A stretch of 64,000 bases of DNA, taken from contig CAKUXR010000017.1 of NCBI GenBank assembly GCA_934700615.1, positions 1 to 64,000 on the forward strand, given 5' to 3'. The stretch comes from an uncultured Bacteroidales bacterium (GTDB lineage: Bacteria; Bacteroidota; Bacteroidia; Bacteroidales; UBA932). The translations under genes were made by a program, and so were the position numbers. Shown here one piece after another: positions 35,923-45,038 of the stretch (position 1 is its first letter; each line of letters starts with the position of its first letter). Under the pieces are notes generated by a model, which was not told the DNA's origin, ran no database searches, and saw only the letters and a program-made list of their open reading frames with translations.

Positions 35923-38115
35923 ATGACTATGAAATCAGGAATATCAAAAATAATGGCCGTTTTTGCAGCGATGCTTGCATTTTCTTCATGCGAGAAGGAT
36001 AAAGAGCTGCCTTCGTTTGACAGCGACGAACGTGCCATACGCATAATCCCGGAAATAGCTTCTCCATATACGAAATCAAATCCGGTTACGGACGGAAAAG
36101 AAACCGAATTCAACAATGGTGACATGATCGCACTGCTCTGCAACGACGGTCACGTGACCTACAAACTGACAGACAAAGGATGGAAGACTACAGACAATTA
36201 TTATCTGCGCTGGGGTTCCGCTCCTGTCAGCTACTCGGCATTCTACCCAGCCACGGAGACATCTACAACTTTCGGCAACTTTGAACTACAGTCTTCGCAG
36301 CGCACGGCTGATCGTCTTGCTGCGGCTGATTATATGACATGCACAGTTGCTGATGCCGTCAAGACGAGCGACGGAAGCCTCCGTCTGGAAATGGAACGCC
36401 AGATGGCCAAGGTAAGTTTCACTTTGTCAGGAATTGAAGGCAGCGCCCGTGTCCAGGGATTCCGCGTGTGGACTTCGACCGGATTCACCGAAGGACATCC
36501 GAACTCTGACAGAATGTATATCAGCCCATATATTGTCGCTGCGGAAGGAACAACCTCCGGACAGAACGGAACGACCTATACTGCGATTGTAGTCCCTTCT
36601 GAGGCTGACGACGCAAAGGTATTCGTCACCTTCAACTACAAAGGAAAGGATATCACATTAACCGGCGTGCCTGAGCTGAAGAAAGGCTTCCGTTATGACA
36701 TGAAAATAAACATCTCGGAAACCATCATCTCAATTGACACTCCTTCCGTGGATCCTTGGGACGAAAGCACCATTGTCATTCCGGGAGGCGATGCCGAGAA
36801 AGTTCCTCTGCTTCCTTACTTCGTGAAGCCGCAGGCATGTGGAACAAGAGACGGCCACTCATGGGAAAACGCAATGGGAATGACAGAGTTCCTCAACATG
36901 ATCAAACAGAAGAACGGAAGTCAGTCAGAGTCTGATGAGAATGCCGACAACGTGGACGACAGAGACTTCTACTTTACCGGCGGAACCTATTCAGTATCCC
37001 AGGTAAAAGTGGAATACTCCGGCTACGGATCCAGAGTAAAATTCCGTGTTCACGGCGGCTACGACACTGCAAGCACGGGAACAGACGTCAGCCGCAAGGG
37101 ATCTGAGACCGTATTCGACGGAGGCGGAAGCAACCGCTTCATCACCTTCGGCAACCAGACGGAACCTACATTCGACGGCATCACCTTCACGAACTTGAAG
37201 AGCGGCGGCGACGGTTGCATCATGCTGGCAGCCGGTGGGTCCGGTGACTCCCGCGCAACCTTCACGAACTGCACATTCAAGAAATGTACGGCATCCGGCG
37301 GACAGAATCCGATAATTATGGTCAGAAAAGGACTCGCAAAGATTGACAACGTAATCTTCGACGCTTGTCGTGCTGAAGGCGGTGTACGTGGTCTCATACG
37401 TCTCGCCCAGAAAGAGAGCCGAGTCTATCTCAATGCATGTACCTTCATCAACAACACTTTTGGCGGAGGCGGTTTCGGACTGCTCGTACATCTCAATGAT
37501 GTCGGAGGCAACGTTTGTCTTCACAATGTAACCTTCGCCGGAAATGACAGCGGCTGTGGCGCAACCGGAGCCGTAAACGGATCCGGAGGAATGCTCATCG
37601 CGTCAAGCACAATCGTCGCATCCAATGCCAATCCGGCCATCCGCTGCGAATCAGACCCGAAGAGCGGCTCACGACTCATCAACAGCCTCATCATCCAGGA
37701 GCAGGACAGGACAGCCATAGACATGTCGTCTTCCGGCAGAAAACTGAAATCTCTCGGCGGCAACGTGATAGTCGGAAGCATCAATGCCAATGGCCAGTAC
37801 GAGGCTTCGGCAAATGACGACACATTTGCCAACAGGGCTGCGGCTGCGGCACTCGCCCTCTCTTGGAACTCAGGTTCAAAGCACTACCTCTGGAACGGCA
37901 GCACAAGCCTCACGAAGCTCACGCTTGAACAGCTCCGCACTGCAATAAAGTCATACAGCAACACCAACACAGGAAAGCTTTATGCCGGTTCTGCTGAGAT
38001 ATATGACGGAAGCAAGGCGGGTGAGGACTTCCTCGGCTGGCTCGACAGCATCAATGCTTTCGGCATCTACGGAAACGGTTCAGCCGTATGGCCAGGTTCA
38101 TATCAGGGCAACTGA
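35923..38115 (+). CDS. Surface lipoprotein: fimbrillin-like domain then right-handed beta-helix
   Basis: 730 residues, 7 nt after its neighbour. The lipoprotein signal ends MLAFSSC. Residues about 35-275 are fimbrillin-like (ETEFNNGDMIALLCNDGHVT, RWGSAPVSYSAFYPA, LEMERQMAKVSFTL). The beta-helix occupies about 295-730 (HSWENAMGMTEFLNMI, FDGITFTNLKS, ATFTNCTFKKC, IRCESDPKSGSRLINSLII, ending AVWPGSYQGN). It is a paralogue of the preceding protein with the domain order reversed; the shared helix motif IRCESD-x-x-x-GS places the copies. The likely role is an extracellular glycan-binding or adhesin component. The Mfa-like module could in principle polymerise, but no Mfa accessory genes are present. 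Confidence 0.7.
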   Translation: MTMKSGISKIMAVFAAMLAFSSCEKDKELPSFDSDERAIRIIPEIASPYTKSNPVTDGKETEFNNGDMIALLCNDGHVTYKLTDKGWKTTDNYYLRWGSAPVSYSAFYPATETSTTFGNFELQSSQRTADRLAAADYMTCTVADAVKTSDGSLRLEMERQMAKVSFTLSGIEGSARVQGFRVWTSTGFTEGHPNSDRMYISPYIVAAEGTTSGQNGTTYTAIVVPSEADDAKVFVTFNYKGKDITLTGVPELKKGFRYDMKINISETIISIDTPSVDPWDESTIVIPGGDAEKVPLLPYFVKPQACGTRDGHSWENAMGMTEFLNMIKQKNGSQSESDENADNVDDRDFYFTGGTYSVSQVKVEYSGYGSRVKFRVHGGYDTASTGTDVSRKGSETVFDGGGSNRFITFGNQTEPTFDGITFTNLKSGGDGCIMLAAGGSGDSRATFTNCTFKKCTASGGQNPIIMVRKGLAKIDNVIFDACRAEGGVRGLIRLAQKESRVYLNACTFINNTFGGGGFGLLVHLNDVGGNVCLHNVTFAGNDSGCGATGAVNGSGGMLIASSTIVASNANPAIRCESDPKSGSRLINSLIIQEQDRTAIDMSSSGRKLKSLGGNVIVGSINANGQYEASANDDTFANRAAAAALALSWNSGSKHYLWNGSTSLTKLTLEQLRTAIKSYSNTNTGKLYAGSAEIYDGSKAGEDFLGWLDSINAFGIYGNGSAVWPGSYQGN

Positions 38116-38156
38116 TTCCGGGCTTGACTATGCACTGACAAATTGATCACTAACTG

Positions 38157-38193
38157 AAAGTGGCTGATTCCACACAGCGGTCTCAGCCACTTT
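38157..38193 (+). terminator. Strong hairpin inside the glycan locus
   Basis: AAAGTGGCTGA (38157-38167) pairs perfectly with TCAGCCACTTT (38183-38193), followed by one more T and ATAATG. It separates the SusC/SusD/surface-lipoprotein genes from the glycosidase genes, and the next ATG is 5 nt downstream. It is probably a partial terminator that lowers enzyme expression relative to the binding and transport genes. Confidence 0.75.
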
Positions 38194-38197
38194 TATA

Positions 38198-39163
38198 ATG
38201 ACAAAACATATGAAATTCAGAACAATTCTATTAATTGCGTCAATTTCTTTTTTCATAGCACAGGCATGCGCGCCAAAGACATCGGAATGGACGGGATGGA
38301 CAAACCCTCTTTTCGAAGGACAGTATGCCGACCCTGAGGGAATAATAATCGGTGATGAACTGTGGATATATCCCACAGCATCGCATCCTTTTGAGGAACA
38401 GCTCTATATGGATGCTTTCTCATCCAAAGACCTCAAGACCTGGACCAAGCACAGCAACATCATCACTGACAAAGAGATAAGCTGGCTTCACAAAGCCCTC
38501 TGGGCTCCTGCCATCGTGAATAAGGACGGAAAGTTCTACCTCTTCTTCGCCTGCAACGATGTTCATGAGGGAGAAACCGGAGGCATAGGCGTAGCCGTGT
38601 CCGACAAGCCGGAAGGCCCTTTCCGCGACCTCCTCGGCAAGCCACTTCTTAACGACATCGTCAATGGTGCACAGCCGATCGACCAGTTCGTCTATCAGGA
38701 CCCTGCATCCGGAGATTGGCTGATGTTCTACGGCGGATGGGGCCACTGCAATCTAGTCCGGCTCTCAGATGACTTCACATCCATTGTTCCTTTCAAAGAC
38801 GGAACTCTTTTCCGCGAAGTCACACCTGAAGGTTATGTAGAGGGGCCGTTTATGATTCAGCGTGACGGCAAGTTCTACTTCATGTGGAGCGAAGGAAGCT
38901 GGCGCAAGGACAACTACCGTGTCGCCTACTCCATTTCCGACACTCCTTACGGCCCATTTGAAAGAGTAGGCACTATTCTTAAAAGCGACACGGAACACGG
39001 AACAGGTGCCGGACATCACAGCGTCGTGCGCCGTGGCAATGATTTCTACATTATCTACCATCGCCATCCGCTCGATTCCACCGACGGAGACAACCGCGTA
39101 GTCTGCATTGACCGTCTCGAATTTGATGAAAACGGCTTCATCATTCCGGTAAAGATGTCTTAA
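38198..39163 (+). CDS. Glycoside hydrolase family 43 lipoprotein
   Basis: 321 residues; MKFRTIL at 38210 is an equally good start. The lipoprotein signal ends FFIAQAC. A five-bladed propeller with GH43 catalytic triad positions is visible: YADPEG (Asp base), PIDQFVYQDP (pKa-modulating Asp) and VEGPFMIQ (Glu acid), plus LWAPAIV. GH43 enzymes are mainly alpha-L-arabinofuranosidases, arabinanases, beta-xylosidases or galactosidases. Specificity cannot be assigned; an exo-acting arabinofuranosidase fits the neighbouring enzymes. No accessory beta-sandwich domain is present. Confidence 0.88.
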   Translation: MTKHMKFRTILLIASISFFIAQACAPKTSEWTGWTNPLFEGQYADPEGIIIGDELWIYPTASHPFEEQLYMDAFSSKDLKTWTKHSNIITDKEISWLHKALWAPAIVNKDGKFYLFFACNDVHEGETGGIGVAVSDKPEGPFRDLLGKPLLNDIVNGAQPIDQFVYQDPASGDWLMFYGGWGHCNLVRLSDDFTSIVPFKDGTLFREVTPEGYVEGPFMIQRDGKFYFMWSEGSWRKDNYRVAYSISDTPYGPFERVGTILKSDTEHGTGAGHHSVVRRGNDFYIIYHRHPLDSTDGDNRVVCIDRLEFDENGFIIPVKMS

Positions 39164-39217
39164 GGAGGAAGAAGTTATTTCGTAACTTAGTTGTACAAAA
39201 TTATAAGGTTCATAAAT

Positions 39218-41146
39218 ATGAAAAACAATCTTGGTGTTCAGGCATTTGTCCTGAGCGCGCTGCTGACGGTTTTCGCCTGCCCTATCTGCGCAGGAGGAAA
39301 CATCAGCCACGCAAAGACTGCGGAATTGAAGGTAAAGTCGGTGAAAATCAATGGATATGTAGGAGGAAGAATCGACGACTGCATACTGCATCGTGTCATG
39401 GGACAGGATGTAGATGAACTTGTGGAGCCTTTCCGTCACAGGAACGAGACATGGCGATGGCAAAGCGAGTTTTGGGGCAAATGGACCTTGGGAGCGCTTG
39501 AGACTTACCGCTACACCGGTGACGCCAAACTTTATGAAAAGATAGCCGCTTCTGTCGGACATATAATAGAAACACAGAGCCCGGACGGCTACATCGGAAA
39601 CTATGCGCCTGAATCTCAGCTGCGCGAATGGGACATTTGGGGACGGAAGTACACAATGCTGGGGCTGCTCGGATGGTACGAACTTTCAGGTGACAGCCAG
39701 GCCCTTGCTGCGGCATCGGGTGTTGCAGACCACCTCATTTCACAGCTCAAGTCCAAGAATGCCAAGATTGTAAAATGCGGACTGTACCGTGGCATGGCAA
39801 GTTCTTCCGTGCTCGAACCGATTATGAAACTGTACAACATAACCGGAAACAAACGCTATCTCGATTTCGCGACAGACATCGTCACACAGTGGGAGACCCA
39901 GAACGGCCCAAGACTGGTCAGCCGCTCCGATATACCTGTGGCTCTGCGCTTTCCGCATCCTCAGACAAAGTGGTTCTCCTACGAAAACGGAGCCAAGGCA
40001 TACGAAATGATGTCCTGCTACGAAGGACTGCTAGAATACTATAAAGTGACCGGAAACGAGGCGTATTACGAGGCCGTACGAAAGAGCGTCTCACACATAA
40101 TCGAAGAGGAAATCAACATCGCCGGTTCAGGCAGCTCGATCGAGTGCTGGTACGGAGGAAAATCACTCCAGACAATTCCGACCTACCACACCATGGAGAC
40201 CTGCGTCGGCTTCACCTGGATGCAGCTCTGCAGCAGACTCCTGAAATTCTGCGGAGACTCCCGCTACGCGGACCAAATCGAGAAGACATTCTACAACGCC
40301 ATTCTCGGTTCGATGAAGTGCGACGGAAGCCAGATTGCCAAATACACCCCGCTTGAGGGCTGGAGAGTGGAAGGTGAAAAACAATGCCATATGAATATAA
40401 ACTGCTGCAATGCCAATGGTCCCCGCGCCTTCGCGATGATTCCGGCTCTCGCTTTTATCACAGAAGGAGATTGCCTGAAGATAAACCATTATGGTGATTC
40501 TGAGGCTGAGATTTCGCTGGACAAACGCAACTCTATGGGAATCAGTCTCCATGGAAATTATCCGGTTTCCGGAAACATCTCCATAGAACTCTCGCCGGCA
40601 AAGCCTGCAGAATTCACTTTGGCGCTGAGGATTCCACAGTGGAGCAAAACAACGACGGCAAGTGTAATCAGCGGCACAGATACATTGAAAATAAGTCTTG
40701 ACAATCTTTCCGCAGGCGAATATGCGAAAGTAGAACGCAAGTGGAAGAAGGGGGACCGCATTGAACTCTCGCTGGACCTTACGCCACATCTGTTCGAACA
40801 GAACGGGCATCAGGCGATTGTTCGCGGCCCTATAGTCCTTGCAAGGGATTCACGCTTCGACGACGGTTTCGTGGATGAAAGTGTCGTAATCCAATCGTCA
40901 GAGGACGGCAGCGTCGCCCTGACCCCGGCAGAAGGCAACGATTTCGCATGGATGGCGTTTACAGCCCCGATGATTGCCGGAGCAGACCTTGAAGGCAACG
41001 GCAAGCCTCGCCAGATCCACCTCTGCGACTTCGCCTCTGCAGGCAATACTTGGGACAAATCCACCCGCTACAAAGTCTGGCTTCCAAAAACCCTGAACGT
41101 AATGAAGGGCGAATACAGGGCATACAATGATGCTCCTTCAGAGTAG
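39218..41146 (+). CDS. GH127-like (DUF1680) beta-L-arabinofuranosidase
   Basis: 642 residues from the ATG at 39218. A signal peptide (ALLTVFACPICAGG) precedes an (alpha/alpha)6 barrel with WGKWTLGALETYRYTGD, GLLGWYELSGD and the zinc/catalytic cluster: Glu and Cys in METCVGFTW (about 327-329) and the double Cys in INCCNANGPR (about 395-396). This is the Glu-Cys3 zinc site of GH127-type enzymes, which use a cysteine nucleophile. A C-terminal beta domain with VRGPIVLARDSR follows. GH146 is a close alternative. The substrates of such enzymes are beta-linked L-arabinofuranose, as on hydroxyproline-rich plant glycoproteins or RG-II. Confidence 0.8.
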   Translation: MKNNLGVQAFVLSALLTVFACPICAGGNISHAKTAELKVKSVKINGYVGGRIDDCILHRVMGQDVDELVEPFRHRNETWRWQSEFWGKWTLGALETYRYTGDAKLYEKIAASVGHIIETQSPDGYIGNYAPESQLREWDIWGRKYTMLGLLGWYELSGDSQALAAASGVADHLISQLKSKNAKIVKCGLYRGMASSSVLEPIMKLYNITGNKRYLDFATDIVTQWETQNGPRLVSRSDIPVALRFPHPQTKWFSYENGAKAYEMMSCYEGLLEYYKVTGNEAYYEAVRKSVSHIIEEEINIAGSGSSIECWYGGKSLQTIPTYHTMETCVGFTWMQLCSRLLKFCGDSRYADQIEKTFYNAILGSMKCDGSQIAKYTPLEGWRVEGEKQCHMNINCCNANGPRAFAMIPALAFITEGDCLKINHYGDSEAEISLDKRNSMGISLHGNYPVSGNISIELSPAKPAEFTLALRIPQWSKTTTASVISGTDTLKISLDNLSAGEYAKVERKWKKGDRIELSLDLTPHLFEQNGHQAIVRGPIVLARDSRFDDGFVDESVVIQSSEDGSVALTPAEGNDFAWMAFTAPMIAGADLEGNGKPRQIHLCDFASAGNTWDKSTRYKVWLPKTLNVMKGEYRAYNDAPSE

Positions 41147-41219
41147 TGTCATATTCGCCCGAGTTTCACACATCCTGCATTCCCACATTTGAAGCAATCA
41201 CATTTTTTAAACAGTTCAT

Positions 41220-43043
41220 ATGTACAAACACATACTCGCAATCGCATTAGCCACTCTGTCTTTTTGCGTTTCATACGCCCAAAGCACTTGGACTGACAAT
41301 CCATTTGCGTCCAAAGGAACAATTGTCGCCCCGGTGCTGAGCAGTTCGCTCGTAGATGAGATTGTGATTGTCTCCGAAAATCCCGGGGACTGGAAATTTA
41401 CAGCATCGGTAGAAAATGACGGAGGGAAAGAAATAATCAGCATCTCTATGGATGCAGCGTCCGAGACTACCCCGGCAAGATTCAATGTATATTTCACGTT
41501 CCCGCAGAAAGGAGTTTTCAATTTCTGGAGTCCGGACTTGAATTGCGGCACGCACCTGGACCCTTTCTGGGGCCATTCCAATGCCAGCAGTTCACTCGCC
41601 TACAGGATGCCCCTATATGAGTATTTCAATGACAACAATACGAATTGCCTGACAATCGCCTGTTCAGAAGTACTCCGCAAGGTAGATGCCGTACTCGGCG
41701 TCATGGAAGAAGGTTGCGCAATCTGCACAGAACTGAGATTCTTCAAAGAGAAAGAAGCTCCCGCAAAGCATTATGAGACTAAAATTCTGCTTGACAAACG
41801 ACCTGTATTCTGGGCAGAAAGCATCCGTGACGCATCCGAGTGGATGAGCCGTGAGAATAGTTATGATGCTTTTCCGGTGAACGATTCCGCATTTGAGCCG
41901 CTGTACTCAAGCTGGTACCAGTTCCATCAGGATGTGAGCGCAGAAGCTATTGAACAGGAGTGCCGTATTGCTGCAGATCTCGGAATGAAGACCGTAATTC
42001 TCGATGACGGTTGGCAGACAAGTGACGGAAACAGAGGTTATGCTTTTTGCGGAGACTGGAAACCTGCTCCCGAAAAATTCCCTGACATGGCAGCACACGT
42101 TTCAGCAGTCCATGATCTCGAAATGAAATATCTTGTATGGTATAGCGTTCCATACATCGGATGGAACAGCGATGCCTACAAGAAGTTTGAGGGAAAGTTC
42201 CTCTACAATGACAGGAGCAGCCGTTGCGCTGTGCTTGACCCACGTTTCCCTGAGGTCAGGAAACATCTTGTGGAACTGTACACAAATGCATTGAAAGACT
42301 GGAATCTGGATGGATTCAAACTCGATTTCATCGACAGTTTCAGATTTCAGGGCGAGGATCCTGCCGTAAAAGAGAATTATGCCGGAAGGGACATCATGAA
42401 CCTCAGCGAGGCCGTGAACGTGCTGATGAAAGAGGTTTCATCCGCTCTGAAAACCATCAAACCGGATATTCTCATTGAGTTCAGACAGCAGTACATAGGT
42501 CCGGCCATCAGACAGTACGGAAACATGTTCCGAGCAGCAGACTGTCCGGGCAACGCCAAAGACAACAGAATGAGAATCGCCTCCCTCAGACTGACGAGCG
42601 GCTCGACTGCCGTGCATTCAGACATGTTGGAATGGAATATTTCCGAAACTCCGGAAAATGTGGGAAGAGCGATAATCAATTCCATTTTCGGAGTCGTACA
42701 ATACTCGACAATGCTAAGGAATATCCCTGAAGAACAACTTGACGTCATGAGAAAATGGATGAAATTCGCCTCCGAACATCGCGAGACCCTGCTCAAAAGC
42801 GAATTCCGTCCACACCATCCTGAACTTGGCTATCCTGTCATTGAGGCAGAGAGCGATAAGGAACTCATAATAGCCGTATATCAGGACAATGCCGTCATTG
42901 ATGTGCCCCGTCGCGGAAAAAGCGTCTATATCCTGAACGCATCCGGTTCTGACAGAATTGCCGTGAGATGCGGGAACAAGACAAAAACAGTAAAAGTCCC
43001 TTGCGGCGACTGGAGAGCATTGTCTCCGGTGGCCGCAAGATAG
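41220..43043 (+). CDS. GH36-type alpha-galactosidase
   Basis: 607 residues with a signal peptide (MYKHILAIALATLSFCVSYA). An N-terminal beta-sandwich (about 20-210) precedes a TIM barrel with SSWYQFHQDVS, VILDDGWQ, the nucleophile Asp in GFKLDFID (about 369) and the acid/base Asp in RAADCPGN (about 441), then a C-terminal beta domain. The clan GH-D retaining mechanism is clear. Terminal alpha-galactose is the most likely target; other GH36 activities are possible. It converges on the GH78 gene with 13 nt between stop codons. The 73-nt gap upstream shows no promoter consensus. Confidence 0.88.
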   Translation: MYKHILAIALATLSFCVSYAQSTWTDNPFASKGTIVAPVLSSSLVDEIVIVSENPGDWKFTASVENDGGKEIISISMDAASETTPARFNVYFTFPQKGVFNFWSPDLNCGTHLDPFWGHSNASSSLAYRMPLYEYFNDNNTNCLTIACSEVLRKVDAVLGVMEEGCAICTELRFFKEKEAPAKHYETKILLDKRPVFWAESIRDASEWMSRENSYDAFPVNDSAFEPLYSSWYQFHQDVSAEAIEQECRIAADLGMKTVILDDGWQTSDGNRGYAFCGDWKPAPEKFPDMAAHVSAVHDLEMKYLVWYSVPYIGWNSDAYKKFEGKFLYNDRSSRCAVLDPRFPEVRKHLVELYTNALKDWNLDGFKLDFIDSFRFQGEDPAVKENYAGRDIMNLSEAVNVLMKEVSSALKTIKPDILIEFRQQYIGPAIRQYGNMFRAADCPGNAKDNRMRIASLRLTSGSTAVHSDMLEWNISETPENVGRAIINSIFGVVQYSTMLRNIPEEQLDVMRKWMKFASEHRETLLKSEFRPHHPELGYPVIEAESDKELIIAVYQDNAVIDVPRRGKSVYILNASGSDRIAVRCGNKTKTVKVPCGDWRALSPVAAR

Positions 43044-43056
43044 GCAATAAACAATT

Positions 43057-44826
43057 TTATTTTCCGACAACTTCAACACCGTCCGGAACGGAGACTTCCG
43101 TGTGGATACTTCCGTCAGACTGTCTTTCGTGGTGTACTCTGATTGGGCCGTATGGCGTAGGGAACGAGCCTTCAGCCCAGTCGAGGTCACCAAGATGCGG
43201 AGTTATACGGACCTTTGCACAACCCGGTTCAAGGATTTCGATGCCCAGGACATGATGGCTAATCCATGCTGTCGGACCGGACGCCCAACCGTGACAAAGA
43301 CTGTGACGGAAACCAAGGTAGCAATATGCGCCAAAATCGCCGTGAATATCCTTTTTTCCCTCAGGAACGAGTTCGTCAATGCCGGCCGCATTCGGAAGCC
43401 AGTCAAGGTTGAAATCTTCCCAGAATGTCGTTGCTCCAAGATCTATCATCGCTCCCCAATAGTTGCGGATGATGTCGAGCGCACCCTGCCAGTCACCTGC
43501 ACGGGCCATAGCCTCAAGCATAATATATCCGTAGAAAGTCGAGAATCCATGACCTCCGTTGTAGGAAAGGATATCCTTGTCTGCTTTCTTAGCATTCGTA
43601 AGACCTGCGAGAGTCATCAGCGCAGCAGCCTGCTTTGACCCCGGCGCATCAGGAGCGACATCGGACTTGAGGAATTCGGTGTAGAGTTTATTTGCAGGTT
43701 TAGTGAGGAGTTCCTCGGCTGCAGCACAGTCATTCTTGAGTTGCGGATCATTGAATATGGTTCCAAAATCCTGCCCGCACTGCATCGCCATAACCATCAA
43801 AGCCTGAATTCCTACATCCTTTGCCTGCTTGTTCCCCTCAGTCGGCCAGTCAAGGAAACGTGGCCCGTTAAGGTTTTCACGTCCGTCAGAAGATATTTTG
43901 GAAATCAGCAAGCGCAACAGCTCCGTGATGTATTCCCTGGACTCAAGCAGATTGTCCAGATTTCCGGTGTGGCGATACCAGTCATGGCAACAAAGCATCC
44001 ACCATATCGAGTAAGTCGCAGAGAACCCGTTCATCCATTTTGGAAGAGGAGTTATGTCACGCATCCAGTCAAGTGTTTTGGGGACCACCTCATTGTTTCC
44101 GAAGACAGTCGCAATCGTCATGACCATCGGATAGGAATCGCCCATCCATACAAGCCTGTCGCGCTTTATACCCTCGATAAGGAAATTCTGCATACACAGA
44201 TGCACCGTGTAGGCTCCCGTTTCCCAAATCCGGTTCAGGCGCTCATCGCTGCTGCGGAAAGAACCGACATATTCAATGTCACGCATTATTGAGATGGCCC
44301 TTGCCTCCTTAAGTTTCAATTCCCTGTCATTGTCAATGAGGTCAATGCGAACGAAACGGAATCCTGAATTTCCGATTTCCACCGTACCCATCATCGGAAG
44401 CAGAACTATCTGGTCACGTATGGAGTGGTCGTTAGTCGCGCCGCCCTTGCCGCCGACTTCGGACATCGCCTCGCTTGCCGATTCTCCATAGCGGACACGT
44501 ACTTGAACTGGATCCCCGATCGGCCCGGTGACGAGCTGAAGTCCTCCGTGCAGTTCCTTTCCGAAGTCGAGAAGGATTGCAGGATGCACTCCGTCACCAG
44601 ATTTCATGATGCAGTACGATTCCGGAGTGTCATTGTTGCAGTAGGCCTGTCCGTTACCAGGTTTCAGAAGAACATCAGAGAGACGAACACCGGCATCACT
44701 CTGCCACACGACACGTGAAGGTGAAATGTATGTCCTGGTACGAGTATCCCGTTCCTGAGCATTCAGGAGGCTTGTCGAGCAAAGCAGAAGGACTACAGAA
44801 TTAAGGAAAGCAAGAAATTTTGTCAT
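43057..44826 (-). CDS. GH78-like alpha-L-rhamnosidase
   Basis: 589 residues with a signal peptide (FLNSVVLLLCSTSLLNA). It is shorter than typical GH78 enzymes (about 700-1000): one N-terminal beta-sandwich (about 35-190, LLDFGKELHGGLQL), the (alpha/alpha)6 barrel with the acidic catalytic segment EGIKRDRLVWMGDSYP, FLDWPTEGN, ATTFWEDFN and SLCHGWASGPTAW, and a C-terminal beta domain. Inverting removal of terminal alpha-L-rhamnose is expected. It is on the opposite strand with its own promoter, so it can be expressed separately from the rest of the locus. It carries three GTCAATG heptamers (43375, 44332, 44341), the last two 9 nt apart. Confidence 0.85.
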   Translation of the reverse strand: MTKFLAFLNSVVLLLCSTSLLNAQERDTRTRTYISPSRVVWQSDAGVRLSDVLLKPGNGQAYCNNDTPESYCIMKSGDGVHPAILLDFGKELHGGLQLVTGPIGDPVQVRVRYGESASEAMSEVGGKGGATNDHSIRDQIVLLPMMGTVEIGNSGFRFVRIDLIDNDRELKLKEARAISIMRDIEYVGSFRSSDERLNRIWETGAYTVHLCMQNFLIEGIKRDRLVWMGDSYPMVMTIATVFGNNEVVPKTLDWMRDITPLPKWMNGFSATYSIWWMLCCHDWYRHTGNLDNLLESREYITELLRLLISKISSDGRENLNGPRFLDWPTEGNKQAKDVGIQALMVMAMQCGQDFGTIFNDPQLKNDCAAAEELLTKPANKLYTEFLKSDVAPDAPGSKQAAALMTLAGLTNAKKADKDILSYNGGHGFSTFYGYIMLEAMARAGDWQGALDIIRNYWGAMIDLGATTFWEDFNLDWLPNAAGIDELVPEGKKDIHGDFGAYCYLGFRHSLCHGWASGPTAWISHHVLGIEILEPGCAKVRITPHLGDLDWAEGSFPTPYGPIRVHHERQSDGSIHTEVSVPDGVEVVGK

Positions 44827-44864
44827 ATTGTTAAGAACTGATGATTCTCGTCATTTCATTCTGA

Positions 44865-44872
44865 CAAATATA
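44865..44872 (-). promoter_or_regulatory. -7 element for the GH78-like gene
   Basis: Minus-strand TATATTTG (plus CAAATATA) fits TAnnTTTG, about 38 nt from the ATG. No clear -33 match. Confidence 0.5.
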
Positions 44873-45038
44873 CAATATTTCCGTCGTTTTTCCAGCATCG
44901 GGAACCACTGTTTTGCTGACAAATCGCACCTCTCCGGCGGGACAAACCAACCGGCTTTGAAACATTTTTTCAATAAAACAATTTAGCATATCGGGAAATT
45001 CAGTTGTCTTACTTATATAAAACATTTTTATACACACT

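Noticed and set aside
33720..38115. Calling the beta-helix lipoproteins pectate lyases or polygalacturonases
   Set aside because: No catalytic Asp/Arg or Ca-binding pattern of those families could be placed; the fold alone does not show enzyme activity.
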